Both the position numbers and the translations under genes were made by a program. Positions 1 to 8,097 of a stretch of DNA of 64,000 nt are shown here, in pieces. This stretch comes from Paenibacillus durus (GTDB lineage: Bacteria > Bacillota > Bacilli > Paenibacillales > Paenibacillaceae). Position 1 is the first letter of the stretch. Each line of letters opens with the position of its first letter. The DNA is taken from positions 992,001 through 1,056,000 of the forward strand of contig NZ_CP009288.1 in assembly GCF_000756615.1 (NCBI RefSeq). The letters run 5' to 3'. The notes beneath the pieces are model-generated. The model was not told the origin of the DNA, made no database searches, and saw only the letters and a list, made by a program, of their open reading frames with translations.

Positions 1-172
1 GTGAAAAATAGCCAAAAGTGAGGAGTCGGTATGTTTGTACCTCTTCCTCGTTTTTTCCATTTCTAATGCGTAACATCATTGTCCTGAGCATGACGTTAAA
101 CTGTCCAATCAAATAAAAATATGCGTGTTCGGTTCAGTGGTGTCGGATGGGCAATAGAGGAGATTAACAAAA
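1..172. other. Window edge, no gene supported
   Basis: No convincing reading frame is seen. The last bases before 173 hold the AGGAG ribosome binding site of the scaffold gene. The genes that normally precede a scaffold gene (terminase, portal, minor capsid) would lie to the left of the window. Confidence 0.5.
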
Positions 173-787
173 ATGAAATTGGAACAAGTGAAGCAGTTGA
201 TTGAGGAAAACCAAACAAATGAGGAATGGCGGACATATCTTCAGGATTTGAATCCGTATAGCGTAGAGGGGATAGAGCAATTTATTCAGTCCAACAAGGA
301 TGCGAAAAGTTGGTTCGATAGCACGATAGACAAACGATCCACCAAGTCGTTGGAAACATGGAAGGCCAATCATCTGGAAAGTGTGGTGGACGCTGAAATC
401 AAGAAGCGATTCCCGACGAAGGATGAGAAAGATATCGAGGTCGAAAAGCTACGTGCTGAAGTTGAAAATATGAAGCTGGAGAAGCAACGTGAACGATTAA
501 CGAGTCAAGCCATCAAAATAGCCAGTGAAAAGAAACTTCCACTTCCGTTAGTGGATTTTTTTATTGGTGCGGATGAAGAAGCTACGACAGCGAATTTGGC
601 TATGTTAGAACAATCGCTGCAATTGGCTATACAACAGCAAGTCGAACAACGGCTTAAAGGGGAAGGCTACACCCCTCCGGCTAGTTCAACGAGTAGCACA
701 TTTACATTAGAAGCGATTAAAGGCATGTCGCCAAACGAGATCAATCAGCATTGGGATCAAGTCAAACAAGTATTACAAAACAAATAA
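173..787 (+). CDS. Phage capsid scaffolding protein (DUF4355/GP20-like)
   Basis: A 204-residue, highly charged protein placed directly before the major capsid gene, as scaffold proteins usually are. The N-terminal half is acidic and helical. Residues about 80-125 form a Lys/Glu-rich coiled coil, followed by a Gln-rich helical segment, a Pro/Ser/Thr linker and a short C-terminal helix of the kind that contacts coat protein. This composition and size fit the DUF4355/GP20 scaffold group. The start is set by AGGAG about nine bases upstream. The expected role is to guide procapsid assembly and then leave the shell. Assignment rests on position and composition rather than on a catalytic motif. Confidence 0.75.
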   Translation: MKLEQVKQLIEENQTNEEWRTYLQDLNPYSVEGIEQFIQSNKDAKSWFDSTIDKRSTKSLETWKANHLESVVDAEIKKRFPTKDEKDIEVEKLRAEVENMKLEKQRERLTSQAIKIASEKKLPLPLVDFFIGADEEATTANLAMLEQSLQLAIQQQVEQRLKGEGYTPPASSTSSTFTLEAIKGMSPNEINQHWDQVKQVLQNK

Positions 788-813
788 AAACGAAAAGGAT
801 ATGGTGAATACCT

Positions 814-1644
814 ATGTCAGTACAAAATTTTATTCCTACAATTTGGAGTGCCCGTTTAAATGAAAGTTTCAAGAAGAATCTGGTTTATGGGAATATCGTG
901 AATACCGATTACGAAGGTGAAATTAAAGGCCAAGGATCAACAGTCAAGATTAACTCAATTGGCGCAGTAACGATTGGAACCTATGATAAGGCAGCAGGAA
1001 TCGGCAATCCACAGGAGTTGGATTCCTCTCAAACAAATCTGATTATCGATCAAGCTAAGTTTTATAATTTTACCGTCGATGATGTGGATGCGGCTCAAGC
1101 CAATGTGGATTTGCTAAGTGGAGGGATTGTAGAAGCATCCTATGGTTTGGCAAATGTAGTGGATCAGTACATAGCAGGATTTTATACAGAAGTAAAAGCA
1201 GAAAATACAATCGGAAACGATACAACGCCTATTGTTCCGTCTTCAGCTACAGCTTATGATTTGCTTGTGGATTTGGGAGTCATCTTAGATGAAAATGATG
1301 TACCTGAAGGGGATCGCTTTGTCGTTGTTCCTGCTTTCTTTTATGGACTGCTCGTCAAAGATCCTCGATATACTAAAGATGCTAATGTTATGCGGACAGG
1401 ATTTGTGGGTAGTATCGATAATATGTCGGTCTACAAATCGAATAATGTGCCGAACACGACAGGAGCAAAGTATAAAATCATTGCTGGGCATAAGAGTGCC
1501 ATCTCATTTGCTGGTCAAGTGGACTCCGTTGAAGCCTATAGACCAGAGAAGCAATTCTCCGATGCGATCAAAGGATTACAAGTTTATGGTGCAAAGTGTA
1601 TCAAACCTGAAGCCATTGCTGTATTGACCGTTAACAAGTCCTAA
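814..1644 (+). CDS. Phage major capsid protein
   Basis: A 276-residue protein of the P22 coat/Gp5-like capsid group. The N-terminus (FIPTIWSARLNESF, then a YGNIVNTDYEG stretch) is typical of these coat proteins, which start with a short arm and run into the main shell domain. The middle has the Val/Asp-rich segment and the 'VVVPAFFYGLLVKDPRYTKD' region characteristic of phage coats that share the HK97 fold. The gene lies 26 bases after the scaffold gene, forming the usual scaffold-coat pair. Subunits would build the head. It appears complete, so the head part of this prophage is not degraded here. Confidence 0.85.
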   Translation: MSVQNFIPTIWSARLNESFKKNLVYGNIVNTDYEGEIKGQGSTVKINSIGAVTIGTYDKAAGIGNPQELDSSQTNLIIDQAKFYNFTVDDVDAAQANVDLLSGGIVEASYGLANVVDQYIAGFYTEVKAENTIGNDTTPIVPSSATAYDLLVDLGVILDENDVPEGDRFVVVPAFFYGLLVKDPRYTKDANVMRTGFVGSIDNMSVYKSNNVPNTTGAKYKIIAGHKSAISFAGQVDSVEAYRPEKQFSDAIKGLQVYGAKCIKPEAIAVLTVNKS

Positions 1645-1675
1645 ATCAGAGATCATTATAATAGAATAAACATAT

Positions 1676-1710
1676 TGGGGGTGTCCACTTTGGATGCCCT
1701 TATTTTAATT
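1676..1710 (+). terminator. Possible terminator or attenuator after capsid gene
   Basis: A GGGTGTCC/GGATGCCC imperfect stem is followed by a run rich in T. A similar arrangement occurs at 3652-3680 in the same operon. It could reduce expression of downstream head genes relative to the capsid. Confidence 0.4.
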
Positions 1711-1726
1711 TTAGGAGGTCCAAAAT

Positions 1727-1897
1727 ATGTGGTTTTTGAATACAGAAACAGGATGTATATGGGAAGTAGTAGATCAGGAGTTGATTCAGCGGTTACGGGC
1801 AAATGCAATTTATGAGCAGGTGGACGAACCGAAAAAAGAAGTACCGAAAACGCCTGAGGTGAAGAATACGAAGCGTAACGATAAGGAGCCAACTTAA
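1727..1897 (+). CDS. Small phage protein between capsid and connector
   Basis: A 56-residue reading frame with a strong AGGAGG site at about the right distance. It begins MWFLNTETGCIWEV and ends in a Lys/Glu/Pro-rich tail. Its stop overlaps the start of the next gene by one base (TAATG), indicating translational coupling. Small Trp-containing proteins at this position are common in Firmicute phage head modules, but their function is not known. I call it a real gene because of the ribosome binding site and coupling. Confidence 0.65.
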   Translation: MWFLNTETGCIWEVVDQELIQRLRANAIYEQVDEPKKEVPKTPEVKNTKRNDKEPT

Positions 1898-2205
1898 TGG
1901 ATGAGCAAGTGGAGTTGTTGAAACGGTTGTTAGGCGTGGATTTAGCGGATGTATCCAAGGACGATATCTATACACATTATTTGAACAAAGCTAGAAACAA
2001 CATCATCGGTTATTGTAACGTTGACAGTCTTCTGGTGGCCTATGATGAAGTGGTTATCGATTATGCCATGTACCTCTACAAAAATAAAGATTCGGTAGGA
2101 CTCATGCAAAAGCAAGAAGGCGAACGCTCAGCCAGTTATGAACCAGGTATCCCACAAAGCATTCGACTGGCTCTTCCTCTGCCAAGAATCAAAGTGGGGT
2201 ATTAG
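1897..2205 (+). CDS. Phage head-tail connector (gp6-like)
   Basis: A 102-residue protein. The all-helical N-terminus includes the motif YLNKARNNIIGYCN, followed by 'YDEVVIDYAMYLYKNKD', a pattern seen in gp6-like head-tail connectors, which form a ring below the portal. The GERSASYEPG stretch near residue 80 also fits that family. It is the third gene after the capsid, the normal connector position. It is coupled to the preceding small gene and is followed after two bases by the next gene. Confidence 0.7.
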   Translation: MDEQVELLKRLLGVDLADVSKDDIYTHYLNKARNNIIGYCNVDSLLVAYDEVVIDYAMYLYKNKDSVGLMQKQEGERSASYEPGIPQSIRLALPLPRIKVGY

Positions 2206-2207
2206 CC

Positions 2208-2483
2208 ATGTTCAACGATACAAAACTTGAGATTTTAGATCCTATGAATTTGACGGCTATACAAACGATTTATGCTGATGTTCAGCCATACATAAAAAAT
2301 TATTCGTTTGAGGATGATATCTCGCTGGAAGTTACGCATAGGGCCTTCTGCGATCAGCACTCCGAGCTGGAACTATGCCGGTACATAAGAATGGATAATC
2401 AAATTTACATCATCGTGGATTTGAAGGAATGGAGCGACCATATGGAGCTATATCTGTATCGTTGTAAGACCGATTTTAAATAG
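2208..2483 (+). CDS. Phage head-closure/tail-completion candidate
   Basis: A 91-residue protein with no motif that I can name securely. It is mostly beta strand with alternating hydrophobic residues (for example YIRMDNQIYIIVDLKEW), consistent with the small beta-barrel head-closure proteins that follow connectors in siphophage and myophage operons. The role is inferred from order: capsid, connector, this gene, then a larger structural protein. Confidence 0.45.
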   Translation: MFNDTKLEILDPMNLTAIQTIYADVQPYIKNYSFEDDISLEVTHRAFCDQHSELELCRYIRMDNQIYIIVDLKEWSDHMELYLYRCKTDFK

Positions 2484-2495
2484 GAGGGAGTAGTG

Positions 2496-3647
2496 ATGAC
2501 ACGAAGTATAAACTTGATGCTGGACTTCTTCCTTCGGGAGAAGGGTCAACCTATCCATTTAAACGGAGTGCTGCAAAATGTTATCATTCGAGAGGCAGTC
2601 GATAAGATACAAGCAACAGATGAAAAAATAGTACGTGCAGCAACTCCGATATATACTGGTGATTTAGTTGATTACCAAAATGAACGCTATTTGATAACAA
2701 GCGAAATTGACCAAAATGATCAATCATATCGGGGAAGGATGAGGAAATGCAATTACGCTATCGCTTTTAACTGGAATGGCAATGTGAAATGGTTTGATGC
2801 CATTGTGGAGGGTAAAAGCTTTTCGATTGATGTAGGCAATGTCATTTCAATACCTGATGGTAGTATTAACATATTTTTGCAGGACAATGCCGATACAAGA
2901 GACATCGCGTTGAACCAGCGATTTTATAATACGCATCAACCGTTTAAAGTCAAGGGTATCAATTGGACTTTAAAAGGTATCATCCAGTTAAGCTGCACAT
3001 TGGATAGCATGAATACAGCTTATGATGACGTGGAAAATAATATCGCGGACAGATGGAAGTACGAAATTGCTCATACATACGCATTACATATACATCAGGG
3101 AACGATAGCTCATGTGCTGCTCAACGAAACGTTATCATTGAATGTGACCGCTACGGATAATGGGAATGAGATAGCCAATCCGGCGATCACCTATACATCC
3201 AGTGATCCGAGTGTAATTAACGTAGACCAACAAGGTCAGGTTATGGGCATCTCTTTGGGACAAGCGAGTATTACTGCGAAATTAACGTATCACCCAACAG
3301 TATGGAGTACCATTGAAATAAGAGTTGCCGAAACAGGAACACATTTTTATTCGATAGCCATTATTGGCAATCCATTTCTAAAAACAGGCCAGAGTGCCTC
3401 ATACGTCAGCAATATCTATGATCTTGGAACGGATGTGTTTGACCAGTCGGTACAGTGGAGCCTACGAAATCAAGATGATTCAACTCCTATCATGGGGAGC
3501 CTGACAGCGAGTACAGGAAATAGTGTAACCATAAAAGCAGGAAGCAGTAGTGGGGCGAACAATAAAGCCCTTGTACTGACTGCCACCTTAGTAAGCGATC
3601 CTAGCATTATCGCAGAAAAGAACATTAGCCTTAAGAATTTATTCTAA
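2496..3647 (+). CDS. Phage structural protein with bacterial Ig-like domain
   Basis: About 383 residues. The ATG at 2496 is preferred over GTG 2493 because it is seven bases from AGGAGGG. The N-terminal half (residues 1-185) is beta-rich and of unknown fold. Residues about 205-280 form a Big_2-type Ig-like domain (the 'YTSSDPSVINVDQQGQV' pattern followed by GQASITAKL). A second less conserved Ig-like region follows to the C-terminus. Ig-like domains decorate phage virions and often bind cell-surface carbohydrate. It is the last prophage gene recognised; the expected tail genes do not follow. Confidence 0.6.
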   Translation: MTRSINLMLDFFLREKGQPIHLNGVLQNVIIREAVDKIQATDEKIVRAATPIYTGDLVDYQNERYLITSEIDQNDQSYRGRMRKCNYAIAFNWNGNVKWFDAIVEGKSFSIDVGNVISIPDGSINIFLQDNADTRDIALNQRFYNTHQPFKVKGINWTLKGIIQLSCTLDSMNTAYDDVENNIADRWKYEIAHTYALHIHQGTIAHVLLNETLSLNVTATDNGNEIANPAITYTSSDPSVINVDQQGQVMGISLGQASITAKLTYHPTVWSTIEIRVAETGTHFYSIAIIGNPFLKTGQSASYVSNIYDLGTDVFDQSVQWSLRNQDDSTPIMGSLTASTGNSVTIKAGSSSGANNKALVLTATLVSDPSIIAEKNISLKNLF

Positions 3648-3651
3648 GCTT

Positions 3652-3680
3652 TGGCTTGCCCAAAAGGTGAGCCATTTTTA
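3652..3680 (+). terminator. Terminator-like hairpin after phage module
   Basis: TGGCT and AGCCA arms with a short inner CC/GG pair are followed by TTTTTATTTT. It ends the head gene operon. Confidence 0.5.
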
Positions 3681-3700
3681 TTTTAAAGGAGCACATACAT

Positions 3701-3826
3701 ATGCAACGAAAATCTATTGATTATCTACTTAGTCTAAGCCTATTGAAGCAATTGAGATCACAAAATGTAATTACAGAAGAAGAGTTTATAGCGATCAATG
3801 AGCTTAATAAAAAGTCTTTTAAGTAG
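3701..3826 (+). CDS. Small SHOCT-like protein upstream of recombinase
   Basis: A 41-residue frame preceded by AAAGGAG. The sequence LLKQLRSQNVITEEEFIAIN resembles the short C-terminal SHOCT motif (two small helices with a LL..L...G.ITeeEF pattern). Small proteins of this type often sit directly before large serine recombinases in Firmicute mobile elements. Function is not known; an accessory or directionality role is only a guess. It lies 90 bases before the recombinase. Confidence 0.6.
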   Translation: MQRKSIDYLLSLSLLKQLRSQNVITEEEFIAINELNKKSFK

Positions 3827-3916
3827 CTATAACATGGGCAGAAATGGACTTGATGATGTGCCACAAGCATTATAACATGTGACCGTATACAGAAGATATC
3901 GAAGGGAGAAACAACT

Positions 3917-5539
3917 ATGGCACAGGCCGCAACCGCAAAAAAAGTCGTCGTCGTTCCGATTAAAACGATGGACATCGTAGAGGGAATTCAATTTATTCAA
4001 AAGAAGAAAGTCGCTGCCTATTGTCGGGTCAGTACGGATTCCGAGGAGCAAAAGGAAAGCTATTCCAATCAGGTAAATCATTATACCCAATACATTCAAA
4101 ACAACTTGGAATGGGAAATGGCGGATATTTACGCTGATGAAGGGATCACCGGAACCAGCACCAAAAATAGAACGCAATTTAATCGGATGATCCAGGATGC
4201 CCGAAATGGTAAACTGGATCTTATTCTGGTCAAGTCGATTTCGAGATTTGCTAGGAATACACTGGATTTATTGAAATATGTACGGGAACTCAAAAGTCTC
4301 GGCGTTGCTGTATTTTTTGAACGAGAGAACATTAATACACTTGATACAACAGGTGAAGTATTACTGACCATCTTGAGTTCTCTTGCCCAAGATGAGAGCC
4401 GAAATATTTCCGAAAACAGCCGATGGGGAATACTGCGTGGCTTCCAGAACGGCAAAGTCTTCTGCAACACAACCCGCTTCCTGGGCTATGATAAGGACGA
4501 ACATGGTGAACTGGTCATCAATGAGCAGGAAGCTGAGATTGTGCGGCGCATCTATGAAGAGTATTTGGACGGCAAAAGCTATCAGGCGATTGCGGACGGT
4601 CTTATGCGAGACCAGATTAAAACGGCTACGGAAGGCGATACATGGTGGGATTCTTCGATCACGCTGATCCTGACCAATGAGAAATATTACGGAGCCTTAC
4701 TTCAGCAGAAAACCGTTACCGTGGATTTTCTGACGCACAAGCGGATTAAAAATCGGGGACAGGAACAACAATATTTGATCGAGGATAACCATGAACCGAT
4801 TGTATCCAAGGAAATATTCGATGCGGTACAAAAAGAGAAGGAACGGCGTGCAAAGCTGAAAGGCAATGTTATGGGGGATCGCAAAAAATACTCCAGCAAA
4901 TATCCGCTCAGCAGCAAAGTATTCTGCGGATGCTGTGGTTCCAATTTCAAACGCCGAACCTGGAACAGTAATAATCCATCCAAAAAGGTAGTATGGCAAT
5001 GCCGAACGTATGTGAATGAAGGAAAAGAAGCATGCGATGCCAAGTCGGTTGATGAGCAAGGTTTGCAGAATGCGTTTGTCCGAGTATTCAATCGAATGTA
5101 TGAGAATAAGGAAGCATTTATCCAAACGTTGAAAGCGAACATTGAATCGGTACTTACTAAAAGGGCAGGGCAAGAACCATTATTGGAAATCGCGCGACAT
5201 ATAGAACAGTTTAAATCGGACTTGAAGGGACTGGTGAATCTCAAGTTAAGAAATCAGATCGATGAGGCCGTATACAATGAAGAAAACGTGAGAATCTCAG
5301 GTGAACTAAACGAACTTCGGCAACAGAAAATCCTGCTGGAGAAGGATAACGACCAAAAGACACAAATCAAGGATCGTGTAGATGAAATAATTCAGGTATT
5401 AAGTTTACGGCAAGGTGTACTGATACAATTTGATGATAACCTATTCAATGCGTTGGTGGAGAAGATAACCATTCTCTCACCAGCGCATTTTATTTTTACC
5501 ATGAAGAGCGGAATTAGCATAGACGAAATCTTGGACTAA
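3917..5539 (+). CDS. Large serine recombinase (site-specific integrase)
   Basis: A 540-residue recombinase. The N-terminal resolvase domain has the catalytic serine in AAYCRVSTDSEEQ (Ser39) and the conserved SISRFARN and 'LAQDESRNISENSRWG' segments. The recombinase domain follows (about residues 185-300). A zinc-ribbon with CGCC and later CRTY..C pairs lies near residues 335-375, and a long coiled-coil tail (about 420-500) completes the architecture. Such enzymes integrate and excise phages and conjugative elements at short att sites. The start is supported by AAGGGAG. The 3' third of the gene occurs again, diverged, at 20004-20344. No att cores could be identified by eye. Confidence 0.93.
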   Translation: MAQAATAKKVVVVPIKTMDIVEGIQFIQKKKVAAYCRVSTDSEEQKESYSNQVNHYTQYIQNNLEWEMADIYADEGITGTSTKNRTQFNRMIQDARNGKLDLILVKSISRFARNTLDLLKYVRELKSLGVAVFFERENINTLDTTGEVLLTILSSLAQDESRNISENSRWGILRGFQNGKVFCNTTRFLGYDKDEHGELVINEQEAEIVRRIYEEYLDGKSYQAIADGLMRDQIKTATEGDTWWDSSITLILTNEKYYGALLQQKTVTVDFLTHKRIKNRGQEQQYLIEDNHEPIVSKEIFDAVQKEKERRAKLKGNVMGDRKKYSSKYPLSSKVFCGCCGSNFKRRTWNSNNPSKKVVWQCRTYVNEGKEACDAKSVDEQGLQNAFVRVFNRMYENKEAFIQTLKANIESVLTKRAGQEPLLEIARHIEQFKSDLKGLVNLKLRNQIDEAVYNEENVRISGELNELRQQKILLEKDNDQKTQIKDRVDEIIQVLSLRQGVLIQFDDNLFNALVEKITILSPAHFIFTMKSGISIDEILD

Positions 5540-5879
5540 CGAAGCATAGGCTAACGAACATTTGCGGGTTGCATGACGGGAAGGATTAAGCGAATCCCGT
5601 CTTTGACTCCTTCGATATAGATCGCCTGCTTGTGCTTGCTTTGCTGATATCCCATCACTTCTTCCCATTCCGATAACAGATGCTGAATTTCATCACTCTG
5701 GCGACTTTTGAATTGCTCGAATTGAGTTAATAGAAGCTCGTCTTCTGGCGAACATGAAGCCTGTTGCTTCTTCGCTAATTCCAACTGATAAAATCGCTGG
5801 CGTAACGCTTCCAGAAACCAATACGGCCAATCTATAATGCTACATAGAATCTAGACAGCAAAAAAGGAGATTCTTAGTT

Positions 5880-6173
5880 GTGCCAACATCAAGACGAACA
5901 TTCACGCCGGAAGAAAAAGCACGAATTGTACTGGAGATTCTAAGAGAAGAAAAGTCCATTTCGCAGCTGGCTTCGGAAGAAGGAATCCATCCCAATGTGT
6001 TAAATCGCTGGAAGAATGAAGCGACTCAAAATCTGGCTCAGCTCTTTGTAGACGACCGGAAAGGGATCACGAAGATGAAAAAAGAATACGAGCAGCAGAT
6101 CGAAGACCTCTACGCCGAAGTGGGTAAACTGACCACCCAATTGTCGTGGCTCAAAAAAAAATCTGGCCGATAA
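5880..6173 (+). CDS. IS3 transposase OrfA (helix-turn-helix)
   Basis: A 97-residue GTG-initiated protein preceded by AGGAG. It has the IS3 OrfA helix-turn-helix (TPEEKARIVLEILRE, then ISQLASEEGIHPNVLNRWK) and a leucine-zipper-like C-terminal helix (KKEYEQQIEDLYAEVGKL). It ends at the A9 slippery stretch near 6153-6161. A -1 shift there continues into orfB, making the OrfAB transposase, while unshifted translation gives this short regulatory DNA-binding protein. Confidence 0.9.
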   Translation: MPTSRRTFTPEEKARIVLEILREEKSISQLASEEGIHPNVLNRWKNEATQNLAQLFVDDRKGITKMKKEYEQQIEDLYAEVGKLTTQLSWLKKKSGR

Positions 6174-6192
6174 TCTCAGCCGTGCCGAACGG

Positions 6193-7023
6193 TTGCTCCT
6201 CGTCGAGTATGGGAACGCTGAACTTTCCATTCAAACGCAGGCGGACTTGCTCAGCCTGAATCGTTCCAGCCTGTATTACAAGCCGGTCCCTCCCTCCCCG
6301 GAGGAAATTCGCCTCAAGCACCGGATTGACGAGCTTTACACCCGCCATTCGTTTATGGGTTACCGGACGATTGCGGCCATCATGAACCGGGAAGGGGATG
6401 CTATTCATCCCAACACCGTACGGCGGTATATGCGGGAAATGGGGATCATGGCGATCTTCCCCGGTCCTAACCTGAGTAAGCGAGACCTACAGCACCGGAT
6501 CTACCCGTACCTGCTGCGTAAGCTGCCGATTACAGCGCCGGATCAGGTCTGGAGTGTCGATATTACCTATATCCGCATGAAACAGGGCTGGATGTATCTG
6601 TATGCCGTCATGGACTGGTATTCGCGCTTCATTGTGGACTGGCAACTGGATCAAAGTCTGGAAATTGACTTTGTCCTGGAAACCATGAAACGCGCCTTGG
6701 CCCGTCGTGTTCCGTCCATCGTGAACAGCGACCAGGGCAGCCACTTCACCAGTCCCAAGTACATTGATCTGCTCAAGGAAAAGGAGATTCGGATCAGCAT
6801 GGACGGGAAGGGCCGAGCGACAGACAATATTGTCATTGAGCGCTTTTGGCGCAGCCTAAAGTACAACGAAATTTACATCAACGAGTATGGCAGTCCAAGA
6901 GAGACCCGGCAGGGTGTAGGAGGATATATCCATTTGCATAATCACTACCTGCCTCATCAGTCCCTGCAAAACCATACGCCGGCTGCTGTGTATAACCAGG
7001 AGGTCATGCTTTCATCCACATAG
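6193..7023 (+). CDS. IS3 transposase OrfB (DDE catalytic part)
   Basis: A 276-residue rve-type integrase domain. Catalytic residues are visible as the first Asp in VWSVDITYIRM, the second in VNSDQGSHFTS, and the Glu in IVIERFWRSLKYNE. The N-terminal segment (LSLNRSSLYY, then 'HSFMGYRTIAAIMNREG') is the HTH_21 region of IS3 OrfB. The natural product is an OrfAB fusion; the -1 frame reads through KKNLADNLSRAERLLL into this frame without a stop. The gene is intact, so the element may still be active. Confidence 0.92.
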   Translation: MLLVEYGNAELSIQTQADLLSLNRSSLYYKPVPPSPEEIRLKHRIDELYTRHSFMGYRTIAAIMNREGDAIHPNTVRRYMREMGIMAIFPGPNLSKRDLQHRIYPYLLRKLPITAPDQVWSVDITYIRMKQGWMYLYAVMDWYSRFIVDWQLDQSLEIDFVLETMKRALARRVPSIVNSDQGSHFTSPKYIDLLKEKEIRISMDGKGRATDNIVIERFWRSLKYNEIYINEYGSPRETRQGVGGYIHLHNHYLPHQSLQNHTPAAVYNQEVMLSST

Positions 7024-7178
7024 GAATAAGGTGAAGGGAACTTTGTTCCCCTCCCGCGCCTTCGCTTGGGCCTTGTCCTCCACCTACAACAGCTCTACTT
7101 TTCACTTTGCACTTTTTTTCACACCTTAAATATATTCAAATCTCTGTCTTGACATCTTGTAGCACCATAATCTGACAT

Positions 7179-7363
7179 GTTGTGCTTCCCCTCCCGTGAT
7201 TTAAGTGTGTGTATGTTAACTCTGATGGGGAGGGATGGCAAGTTATTGTTTTTGTGTAGTGAGCTGTTAAATTATCTTTAAAAAATATTATTCATTAAGA
7301 AAATTTGGATTTATATGTAAATATAAATATTGGAAAATATCCTATTTAAGTAATAAGGATAAC
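7179..7363. other. Interrupted-gene leader and AT-rich spacer
   Basis: The first part is the leader of the IS3-broken gene, conserved with 20644-20710. The rest is AT-rich with no supported gene. Confidence 0.5.
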
Positions 7364-7408
7364 AAAAAAACAGGTCAATCATGGTGGTATCTGACCATAA
7401 TTGACCTG
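7364..7408 (-). terminator. Terminator of EndoU toxin-immunity operon
   Basis: On the minus strand CAGGTCAATTATGGT pairs with ACCATGATTGACCTG and is followed by TTTTTTTG. It is a near-perfect rho-independent terminator. Confidence 0.9.
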
Positions 7409-7556
7409 CTTCATGTAACGCTATTACGTTAAGTAGGGATACTTTTTCCAGACCTCTGTACGTACATCAAAATTCGTGAAATCTTCCTACAGGTAGAACA
7501 AAGGTTAGGTTGGTATGATGAGGTAAAGTGTTTTATTCGGCACTGGGTAGCCCCAC
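7364..7556 (-). repeat. Type I 3' element, copy A
   Basis: A sequence of about 195 bases on the minus strand, starting GGGGCTACCCAGT shortly after the immunity stop and ending in a terminator. Similar copies are at 23213-23410 and 26277-26472, each directly after an immunity gene. Conserved blocks are the GGGGCTACCCAGT head, TACCTGTAGGAAG, a GTACG(T/C)AC segment, the TAACG-loop-CGTTA hairpin and the terminal CAGGTCAAT/ATTGACCTG stem with T tract. The sequence between blocks varies. It could be a structured 3' UTR, a small RNA, a recombination tract, or several of these. Confidence 0.85.
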
Positions 7557-7569
7557 CACGAGTTGTTAA

Positions 7570-8094
7570 TTAAAACGATGTTCTCAATGTAGCTATCTTA
7601 TTTATTTCATATTGATAATTACATTTTCCTTTGAAATAAGTCTCCATGTTTTTAAAAAATTCATCTGCTCCGTCTAATAATGTTTCAATTAATTCTTTCT
7701 TCGGAAGTACGACTTTAATATGGTCATTAGCCTCAATCTCATAAAGCACTAAATCTCCAGATATTGATTTTAAATATAGCTTTACAGGTTGGTCTGGAAA
7801 GTAAGACTCCCCTTCTCCAGTATTTAACAAACTCTCAATAACATTTAAAATATATCCCCATAATTGGTCAACCAAATCCCACAACGTAACATCAAGTAAA
7901 GTTTGTTCGCAATACTCTAATGTAATTGCTCCATTTAGATAATCAAAATCCAATAAATTTTCAAGATTTAGTACCTCATGAGTATTATTAATCTGAACAA
8001 AATAATCTTGGGTGTTAGATTTCAATAGTGATAGGTCACTAATTTTTCTATCTGGTCTACTAATTAAGGTATTTACATAAAACAATTTGCTCAC
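7570..8094 (-). CDS. Immunity protein for EndoU-like toxin (putative)
   Basis: A 174-residue acidic protein lying three bases after the toxin stop, GTG-initiated and probably translationally coupled. It has no signal peptide, so it would act in the cytoplasm, where an RNase toxin would act. No family could be named. The immunity assignment rests on small size, acidity, being the last gene of the operon, and the same arrangement at four other toxin ends in this window. It is followed by a type I 3' element. Confidence 0.7.
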   Translation of the reverse strand: MSKLFYVNTLISRPDRKISDLSLLKSNTQDYFVQINNTHEVLNLENLLDFDYLNGAITLEYCEQTLLDVTLWDLVDQLWGYILNVIESLLNTGEGESYFPDQPVKLYLKSISGDLVLYEIEANDHIKVVLPKKELIETLLDGADEFFKNMETYFKGKCNYQYEINKIATLRTSF

Positions 8095-8097
8095 CTA

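Larger units (their letters stand above)
5833..7169 (+). mobile_element. IS3-family insertion sequence, 1337 bp
   Basis: The ends are imperfect inverted repeats (TATAATGCTACA at the left; TATGGTGCTACA when the right end is reversed), continuing to a shared AGACAG about 25 bases in. The element is flanked by a 3-bp direct repeat ATC at 5830-5832 and 7170-7172. Comparison with the intact homologue at 20631-20643 shows a clean insertion after that ATC. It carries orfA and orfB with a run of nine A residues for programmed -1 frameshifting. Confidence 0.9.
5551..7178 (-). pseudogene. Small DUF6809-like gene interrupted by IS3
   Basis: Convergent with the recombinase, 11 bases away. The 3' part lies at 5551-5832 and the first three codons at 7170-7178, separated by the IS3 element. 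Joining the parts restores a frame parallel to the intact copy at 20356-20643 (EIQHLLSEWEEVMGYQQS motif, then a hydrophobic 'GIRLILPV' helix). The resemblance to DUF6809 is tentative. The upstream leader, with the motif GTTAACTCTGATGGG on the plus strand, is conserved with the second copy. Confidence 0.7.
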
